DNA of 6,548 bases from Clostridiales bacterium (GTDB lineage: Bacteria > Bacillota > Clostridia > WRLR01): NCBI GenBank assembly GCA_031287655.1, contig JAITSR010000448.1, positions 1 through 6,548 of the forward strand, in the 5' to 3' direction. Position 1 is the first letter of the stretch. Every line of letters begins with the position of its first letter. The translations under genes and the position numbers were made by a program. The notes below the pieces were generated by a model. The model searched no databases, had not been told where the DNA came from, and worked only from the letters and a program-made list of their open reading frames with translations. Positions 1-4,940 of the stretch are shown in pieces.

Positions 1-2
1 TG

Positions 3-1250
3 CTCGAGGGCCTTTTGCTGTACAACTTTCTGGTGGCGCCTCAGATGCGGGCGGCGAACAGGGCAAGGGCGGATTTGGCCCTCGCGTCAACGCTGCTGTC
101 CGAGGTGACGCAGAGCAAGCTCAACGCGTCCGACCGGCAGGCCGCGCTGGACGATCTGAAAGCGCAGATCGCATCGCTTGAAACGGCGCTGCCACCGGCG
201 CTGCACAATGAGGACATCTCGATTTCGATCGGCGAATACGCGCGTGCGAATAACATCACGCTCGAATCCGTCGCGTTCCCCGGCAGGCAGCTCGTCGACC
301 CGGCGGAGTACGCGGCCCAAAGCGCGGGCGTGGGCGCGGCGTCGGATGCGGACGGGGGCGGCGGCAGCGCCGCGTTGGGCGGCGCCACTGCAAGCGGCGG
401 CGGCGCGCTCGGGACCGTCTCCGAGGCGGTCGCGGCGGCAAACGCGGATTTGGTGTCCGGCGCGGGGGGCGACACCGACCTGAGCCGGTCGGCGCTGATC
501 GGCGACGGCGCGAAGCAAAACCGGACGCTGAGCCTTCAGGGCGCGCAGGTCAGCTTCAACTCCGAGTTCCACACCGCCGGGGCGTTTTTAAGGGCTTTCG
601 AGCAGAGCGCCCGCAAAGTGCGCGTCAAAAGCGTCTCGCTCTCCCGCGTGCAGGAGGGCGTGCTAAAGGGCGTGGTCAGCCTCGAATACGCGGCGCTGAC
701 GACGGATTCCGAGCGCGGCGCGTCCGGGCTCTATCCCGCGCCGCAAAAAGGCGAGGCAAAGAGCAGCCTGTTCTCGCGCTACAACGGTTACGTCGAGGAC
801 GGCGTCGACCCGACGATCCTGCTATTCTCGTCGGATGAGGACATCGATCCGAACTTCTTTATGAACATCAACCCCTCCACGAGCAACGACACAAAGGTGA
901 TGCTCGGCGTGTATCCGCGCATGGAGACGGCGATCTATTACAACGCGAACAACGCGGTGCGCGCAAAACTCACGATCACGGGCGACGCGGATCAGTTTGA
1001 GTATACATACGCGCTCGGGCCGCAGACGTCCAAGAGCGAAAAGCGCCGCCTCGAGGTCGTCGAAGGCAAGCTGCGCCTCAAAGTGCTCTCTCACCCGCGC
1101 GCGAACGACGAGGACAAGGTCGCGATTTTGCTCGACGTCGAAAACAACACGGCCATTCCGCTTGAGATTCAGGTGTACAACGACGACGCGGTAAAGCCGC
1201 GCTTCAATCGCGGCACAATGACGGGCACGGTCGAGGTGACGGCAAAGTAA
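3..1250 (+). CDS. PilO-like type IV pilus inner-membrane alignment protein with extra C-terminal domain (5' partial)
   Basis: PilO proteins are bitopic inner-membrane proteins that pair with PilN and link the cytoplasmic PilM/motor side to the pilus channel or fibre. The frame is open from base 3, so the true start lies upstream. The TTG at 15 falls inside what looks like the end of a membrane helix (LLLYNFLVAPQ). Counting from that TTG: residues 14-60 are a charged, coiled-coil-like helix; about 67-93 (ISIGEYARANNITLESV) and 170-227 (FHTAGAFLRAFEQSARKVRV) match the two halves of the PilO ferredoxin-like fold. A Gly/Ala-rich insert (about 95-165) separates the halves. Residues 245-411 form an additional beta-rich domain absent from the roughly 200-residue proteobacterial PilO; from memory, clostridial PilO-like proteins carry similar tails. 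The stop overlaps the next gene's ATG by one base, suggesting translational coupling. The PilO family call is firm. The function of the tail is unknown. Confidence 0.8.
   Translation, partial: LEGLLLYNFLVAPQMRAANRARADLALASTLLSEVTQSKLNASDRQAALDDLKAQIASLETALPPALHNEDISISIGEYARANNITLESVAFPGRQLVDPAEYAAQSAGVGAASDADGGGGSAALGGATASGGGALGTVSEAVAAANADLVSGAGGDTDLSRSALIGDGAKQNRTLSLQGAQVSFNSEFHTAGAFLRAFEQSARKVRVKSVSLSRVQEGVLKGVVSLEYAALTTDSERGASGLYPAPQKGEAKSSLFSRYNGYVEDGVDPTILLFSSDEDIDPNFFMNINPSTSNDTKVMLGVYPRMETAIYYNANNAVRAKLTITGDADQFEYTYALGPQTSKSEKRRLEVVEGKLRLKVLSHPRANDEDKVAILLDVENNTAIPLEIQVYNDDAVKPRFNRGTMTGTVEVTAK
340..414 (+). repeat. Gly/Ala-rich low-complexity insert in the PilO-like protein
   Basis: This stretch encodes almost only Gly, Ala and Ser with a few Asp, including runs such as DADGGGGSAALGG. 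It lies between the two halves of the PilO ferredoxin-like region, so it probably forms a flexible surface loop or linker. There is no strict repeat period. Confidence 0.6.
1233..1239 (+). promoter_or_regulatory. Ribosome binding site for the prepilin gene
   Basis: GAGGTGA lies inside the end of the PilO-like gene, 10 bases before the ATG at 1250. With the TAATG stop/start overlap it supports this start codon and coupled translation. No other ATG, GTG or TTG occurs in frame between 1250 and the prepilin cleavage site. Confidence 0.6.
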
Positions 1251-2290
1251 TGGAACAAAATCGGAAAAACGGCGACTCCGGTTGTAGGAGCGGTGATTCC
1301 GGCATTAGGGTCAGCGGTTCCGGCTGTAGGAGCGAGGATTCCGGCTTCACGGTCATCGAGCTCTTGATCGCCTTTACGATCCTCGCGATCGTCGCGGGCT
1401 CGCTGTTCCAGATTTTCTATGTGTCGGCGCGCAACAACACGAGGGCGCGGGAGTACGATGTCGCGAACAATCTCGCGATCACGGCGGCGGAGCTGTTTAA
1501 GGCGGACCCGGAGAAGCTCGGGGACGATCCGATGTTCGCGGTCGAGCCCGGCGCGGTTTCGGGCGGCACATGGCGGAGCGGCGACGGCGCGCGGTTTCGG
1601 AAATTCTATGACGAAAACTGGCGGGAGCTTGAAATTTCTCTCCTGACGGCGGCGCGCGACACGACTGTGAGGGACGCGGCTGCGCGAGGCGCGGCGGCGC
1701 GGGACGTTACGGAGCAGGGCGCCGTGGCGCAGGGTGTTACGGCGCGGGACGCGGCGGTCTGGGAGACGGTCGAGCCGCCGGACGGCGCGCGCTACGTCCT
1801 CGAGGCGGAACTCGGCGAGGAACCCGCGGAGGAAACGGCGGACCGGAACTATCTTGAGGGCATCGCGAATGTGGAGCTCGACGCTTCGGAAAACTTCCGT
1901 CTCGTCGTCGGCGACAGCGGCGGCAGGCTCGAGGTGCTGTTCAACGGCGTCCCGCAGGAGATCGCGCAGGACGCGGCGGGGCGCGTGATCCCGATCAACG
2001 TTGCGTTTTCGCCGACCGGCGTCATGCCAAAAAGTCTCGTCGTCTCAAACCTGACGGACATTCCGGTGAACGTCAACATGTTCGGCGTGCCGGGCCAGCC
2101 GGGAGATGAGGACCATTCCGAGTACATCTCGGTCAGACCCTCGGAGGGTTCGCTCGGCGTGATGTTTTTTGACGGGCAGGCGCGCGCGGAGAAAAGCGTG
2201 ACGCGTACCTTTAGCGCGACGGTGCGCGAGGCCGCCGAAAACGGCGTGGAACTCGTACACATCGACGCGAGCAAGTACGTCCCGGGCTAG
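1250..2290 (+). CDS. Minor type IV prepilin / pseudopilin with long repeat-built leader
   Basis: A prepilin with the class III signal: Gly32 at -1, Phe at +1, then TVIELL with Glu at mature position 5, followed by a hydrophobic helix to about residue 58. The prepilin peptidase PilD would cut after Gly32 and N-methylate Phe33, and the mature subunit would join the fibre through the helix. The leader of 32 residues is long compared with the 5-10 residues usual for type IVa pilins. It is built of 7-residue repeats. Residues 59-134 are a helical/globular part. Residues 135-169 are a pentapeptide repeat. Residues 175-346 are predicted beta-rich (for example RLEVLFNGVP, SLVVSNLTDIPVNVNMFG). At 346 aa the protein is much larger than a major pilin of about 150 aa, which favours a minor subunit. 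It sits between PilO-like and PilX-like genes. The prepilin class is near certain. The specific subunit type (PilV-, PilW- or GspJ-like) cannot be assigned. Confidence 0.9.
   Translation: MEQNRKNGDSGCRSGDSGIRVSGSGCRSEDSGFTVIELLIAFTILAIVAGSLFQIFYVSARNNTRAREYDVANNLAITAAELFKADPEKLGDDPMFAVEPGAVSGGTWRSGDGARFRKFYDENWRELEISLLTAARDTTVRDAAARGAAARDVTEQGAVAQGVTARDAAVWETVEPPDGARYVLEAELGEEPAEETADRNYLEGIANVELDASENFRLVVGDSGGRLEVLFNGVPQEIAQDAAGRVIPINVAFSPTGVMPKSLVVSNLTDIPVNVNMFGVPGQPGDEDHSEYISVRPSEGSLGVMFFDGQARAEKSVTRTFSATVREAAENGVELVHIDASKYVPG
1271..1354 (+). repeat. Four 21-bp tandem repeats forming the prepilin leader and cleavage site
   Basis: Four in-frame 21-base units lie at 1271-1291, 1292-1312, 1313-1333 and 1334-1354. 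Each encodes a variant of (G/S/E)(D/G)SGxxx. The first is GDSGCRS and the last is EDSGFTV, which contains the cleavage Gly and the first three mature residues. The core TCCGG is kept in every unit, and TGTAGGAGC is identical in units 1 and 3. The copies are diverged by several bases, so this is not a recent expansion. Confidence 0.8.
1343..1423 (+). other. Prepilin peptidase cleavage site and N-terminal pilin helix
   Basis: The Gly codon at 1343-1345 is position -1 and the Phe codon at 1346-1348 is position +1. The Glu codon at 1358-1360 is mature Glu5, the conserved residue needed for N-methylation and assembly in T4P-type subunits. The hydrophobic segment runs through LLIAFTILAIVAGSLFQIF to about base 1423. 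Confidence 0.9.
1652..1756 (+). repeat. Seven 15-bp units encoding a pentapeptide repeat in the prepilin
   Basis: Seven consecutive 15-base units in frame encode residues 135-169 with consensus (A/V)-R-(D/G)-(A/V)-(A/T). Examples are ARDTT, VRDAA and, at the end, ARDAA; two units replace R by Q (EQGAV, AQGVT). A degenerate eighth unit (VWETV) follows. The unit is not the A(D/N)LXX consensus of the pentapeptide-repeat protein family. Ala/Arg/Asp content suggests a charged helical or flexible linker between the pilin N-terminal part and the C-terminal beta-rich part. Confidence 0.75.
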
Positions 2291-2339
2291 TTTAGAGGAA
2301 AAATTGTGAGCGCGTAAACCGCTGATTGATTACAAAAAA

Positions 2340-2345
2340 GAGAGG
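2340..2345 (+). promoter_or_regulatory. Ribosome binding site selecting a TTG start for the PilX-like gene
   Basis: GAGAGG ends 8 bases before the TTG at 2354, which is ideal Shine-Dalgarno spacing, and no in-frame ATG occurs before the membrane helix. The 63-base gap 2291-2353 shows no convincing terminator hairpin or promoter, so read-through from the prepilin gene is expected. Confidence 0.65.
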
Positions 2346-2353
2346 ATTGCCAC

Positions 2354-4909
2354 TTGTCGGAAGTCTTTTTTTACAAATTCATCCGTTTATTGCGGCCCAC
2401 GCGGAGGCGCGCGGTCGGGGCGGCCGCCGCGGTCCTGCGCGAGGACGGCGCGGCGATGGTCATGGTGCTCGCGATCATCTTCATGATGTCGACGCTGGGC
2501 GGGATCGCGCTGCTCGCGACGCTCGGGAACGTGAAAATGAGCGTGAAGTACGCGGACTGGACGCGGGAATATTACGCGCTCGACCGCGCGGCGGAGGCGC
2601 AGCTAAAAAAGCTCGACGCGCTTTTGATCTCGGCGGAGGGCTACGCCTACGCGTACATGCGCAGCGAGGGCTTCCGCGAGAACGAGGCGATCCCGAGGAT
2701 CACGGGGGATTCCGCGACCGAACTGAACGCGAAAGCGCAGAATTACATTTACAACAGCTGGTATAACAACGTGTACACGCCGAGCCTTACGGACGGACAG
2801 CGGGTCGACGGTCTCCGGCTGCTCGACGACGACCTTTACAACAGCCTTTTCCCGCGCTTTAACGACGAGTTTTTCAAACGCCTCTACTATTATTACGCGT
2901 ACCGCCTGATCTCGCGCGAGGCGCGCGCGGGCGAATTTGCGGGCGTGGAGCTGTCCCCCGCGATGATCGGCTTTGCGGGGATGCTCGACGGCTACACGGC
3001 CGACCGGAACGGCATGAAGGTCGGCATCGACGTGTCCGACGGACAAACGGCCTACCCCAAGCATGTCAGCGTGAACGTGTATGTGGCCTCCCCGCAGTTC
3101 GGGCTTGAAACGCAGGCGGAGGACGTGCCGTTCAGGGCGAACCCGATCTGGACAAACGCGCTGCTCGCGCGTGGCACGGTTACGTTTGCGGGCGCCGCCG
3201 CCGCTCCCGGTTCCGAGTCCGGTTCCGTTCCCGCTCCCGGTTCCGGCCCCGATTTCATTCCCGCTCCCGGTTCCGAGTCCGGTTCCGCTCCCGGGTCCAG
3301 CCCCGATCTCGCTCCCGCTCCCGGTTCCGCTCCCGTCGTCCGCGTTTACGGCGACGTGAGCGCGCAGGACTATAACGAATACCACGCGGATTTGAAGGAC
3401 TACGCGTCGCCCGAGGGCAACGAGAACGGCGTAGTGAGCGCGGGCGCGGTCGTCGGCATCTTTGGAAACGTGTACACCCGCGGCGACGTGCATGTGACCG
3501 CGAGCGGCGGGGCGCTCTCGGTCCGCCGTTACCCCGAAGGCTTCGATACCCGGTACAAACAGAACGCCTATGGCAACTCGCTGTTTTTTGACACATCCGT
3601 CGCGCCCGCGATGATGCAGCGCTATACGCAGGCCGAGGACGGGGCGTGGGACCGGGAGTTCATTCCGTTCTTCTATCGCGACCACCTTGGCGGCAACGTA
3701 TACTGCAACAACCTTTCAATTGAGGAAAACGTCAACGAGGCGGCGATCACGATCGAAAACGGGCCGGTCGAGGAAGGGGAAAACGCGGGTCTGACCGGCG
3801 TCGTGTGGACGCTCGACGACGTGCAGAACGACGGCCACAATTCCGAGATCAGTCTCGCGGGGAATCTGGTCGGGATCAGTTCCGACGCGATGTTCAGCGA
3901 CCACACCTCGAGCAGCGCCGTCGTCAACACGCACTATGAAAACAGCAAAATCCGGCTGTCCGGCGCGCTGATCGCGCCCGGCTCCGCGTTTATTCAGTTT
4001 GACGGCGTGAACGACCTGATGGACGAGGATACCTACTTTGAGACGGCGGAGAGCGTTTCCGCGACGAACAACGCGATCCTGCGGGCGTATATGGAAAAGC
4101 CGAATTTTACGCCCTCGTCGCTCTACTACTACGACCGCTTCGCGCTGAATACGGAGCGCGGCATGTCCGACTTCTTCCTCGTGAACTACGAGACGCTCAG
4201 CGAGAAGGTGCGCCATCTCGTCGGGAACCTCTCGGGCAATATTCCGGACACCGGGATCGTGACGCCGGAAACGGTCGAGGGCTACGCGCGCGGCGCGGTG
4301 ATTTCGGCGGACGCGGGCGGGACGAAGCGCATGTATGGCACGCCGGGCTTTGAAGCGATCGAGGGGTATCAGGAGATCGCAAACTACGCGCAGAATTACC
4401 TCGCGTATTCGGAGATCAAGGACTCGTTAAAAGCCGCGTTCTCGGCCAAAACGGAGACGCTCGGCACGGCGGGGAAAAGGTTCGCCGACCTCGTGAAGCC
4501 CGCGGCGCTGCTCGACCCGACCGGGGCGCTGTATCCAAACCTGAACGGGCCGGTTACCTATTTGACGGGCGGCGGCGTTTTTGATTTGACGGAGGACAGG
4601 GAGGGGATCGTCTACTGCGCGGCGGGGCGCGACGGTGCGCTGCCGACGCTTGTGATCCGGGGGGACGGAAGTTTCCGCGGTACGATCATCAGCGAGGGCG
4701 ACATCGTGATTGAGGGCAGCCCGACGATCCGCTACGACGAGAACCTGCTCGCGAAGATCATTTTGTTCTATCCCGAGATTCGGGACTTCTTCTCGCCGGG
4801 AGAGATGGGCGAAACGAGCTATGTGCGCATTATGAGCCTCGCGCAGAGCGCGGTCAGGCTCAAGCAGGACCGCTACACAGTAGCGAACTGGACGGAGTGG
4901 CAAGAGTAG
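2354..4909 (+). CDS. Large PilX-like pilus assembly protein (TTG start)
   Basis: The N-terminus fits the PilX N-terminal class: a basic leader (residues 1-31), Glu30-Asp31-Gly32, a hydrophobic helix at about 33-54 (AAMVMVLAIIFMMSTLGGIA), then a helix ending in YYALDRAAEAQL, like the AAEAG motif typical of PilX-type minor pilins. Glu5 of standard pilins is missing. PilX-type proteins are minor subunits acting in pilus initiation or surface contact and are usually about 200 aa, whereas this one is 851 aa. A Pro-Gly-Ser linker (residues 284-327) is followed by Gly/Val-rich strands (GVVSAGAVVGIFGNVYTRGDVHV, abbreviated reading: repeated G-x-V/I strands) suggestive of a beta-solenoid. The C-terminal part has similar strands (RGTIISEGDIVIEGSPTI, residues about 776-793), as in clostridial PilX-like proteins with polymer-forming-type domains. 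The ectodomain is probably outside the membrane. Family assignment rests on the N-terminus. The large domain's role is unknown. Confidence 0.75.
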   Translation: MSEVFFYKFIRLLRPTRRRAVGAAAAVLREDGAAMVMVLAIIFMMSTLGGIALLATLGNVKMSVKYADWTREYYALDRAAEAQLKKLDALLISAEGYAYAYMRSEGFRENEAIPRITGDSATELNAKAQNYIYNSWYNNVYTPSLTDGQRVDGLRLLDDDLYNSLFPRFNDEFFKRLYYYYAYRLISREARAGEFAGVELSPAMIGFAGMLDGYTADRNGMKVGIDVSDGQTAYPKHVSVNVYVASPQFGLETQAEDVPFRANPIWTNALLARGTVTFAGAAAAPGSESGSVPAPGSGPDFIPAPGSESGSAPGSSPDLAPAPGSAPVVRVYGDVSAQDYNEYHADLKDYASPEGNENGVVSAGAVVGIFGNVYTRGDVHVTASGGALSVRRYPEGFDTRYKQNAYGNSLFFDTSVAPAMMQRYTQAEDGAWDREFIPFFYRDHLGGNVYCNNLSIEENVNEAAITIENGPVEEGENAGLTGVVWTLDDVQNDGHNSEISLAGNLVGISSDAMFSDHTSSSAVVNTHYENSKIRLSGALIAPGSAFIQFDGVNDLMDEDTYFETAESVSATNNAILRAYMEKPNFTPSSLYYYDRFALNTERGMSDFFLVNYETLSEKVRHLVGNLSGNIPDTGIVTPETVEGYARGAVISADAGGTKRMYGTPGFEAIEGYQEIANYAQNYLAYSEIKDSLKAAFSAKTETLGTAGKRFADLVKPAALLDPTGALYPNLNGPVTYLTGGGVFDLTEDREGIVYCAAGRDGALPTLVIRGDGSFRGTIISEGDIVIEGSPTIRYDENLLAKIILFYPEIRDFFSPGEMGETSYVRIMSLAQSAVRLKQDRYTVANWTEWQE
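3203..3334 (+). repeat. Pro-Gly-Ser low-complexity linker with a 27-bp direct repeat
   Basis: Residues 284-327 of the PilX-like protein consist of APGS, SGS and PD(F/L) elements. A perfect 27-base direct repeat occurs at 3201-3227 and 3261-3287, an in-frame offset of 60 bases. Shorter copies of GCTCCCGGTTCC recur through the tract. It separates the N-terminal helix-plus-first-domain from the Gly/Val-rich putative solenoid, so it likely acts as an extended spacer. Confidence 0.8.
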
Positions 4910-4926
4910 GGTAATTGAGTGTAAAA

Positions 4927-4933
4927 AGAAGGA
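4927..4933 (+). promoter_or_regulatory. Ribosome binding site for the secreted low-complexity protein
   Basis: AGAAGGA ends 7 bases before the ATG at 4941, supporting that start. The 31-base gap from the PilX-like stop (4910-4940) contains no hairpin or promoter-like sequence, so the genes are probably co-transcribed. Confidence 0.7.
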
Positions 4934-4940
4934 TCGGCAT

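Noticed and set aside
1276..1345. CRISPR-like or mobile-repeat interpretation of the repeated TGTAGGAGC units
   Set aside because: The units are contiguous, in frame, diverged and encode the prepilin leader. There are no spacers, and the only inverted repeat is a 4-bp CTCC/GGAG stem.
2304..2333. Possible promoter in the gap before the PilX-like gene (TTGTGA and GATTAC)
   Set aside because: The -10 element matches poorly and would place the transcript start almost on the RBS. Operon read-through is simpler.
2326..2766. + strand open frame of 146 codons starting in the prepilin/PilX gap
   Set aside because: It overlaps the PilX-like gene in another frame and becomes Arg/Gly-rich nonsense. The PilX-like frame carries the membrane helix and the well-spaced RBS.
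2603..3685. 360-codon open frame on the - strand
   Set aside because: It is antisense to the PilX-like gene and made long by GC-rich codons. The translation is His/Arg/Val-rich with a Gly-Ser-Thr run mirroring the linker, and no recognisable motif.
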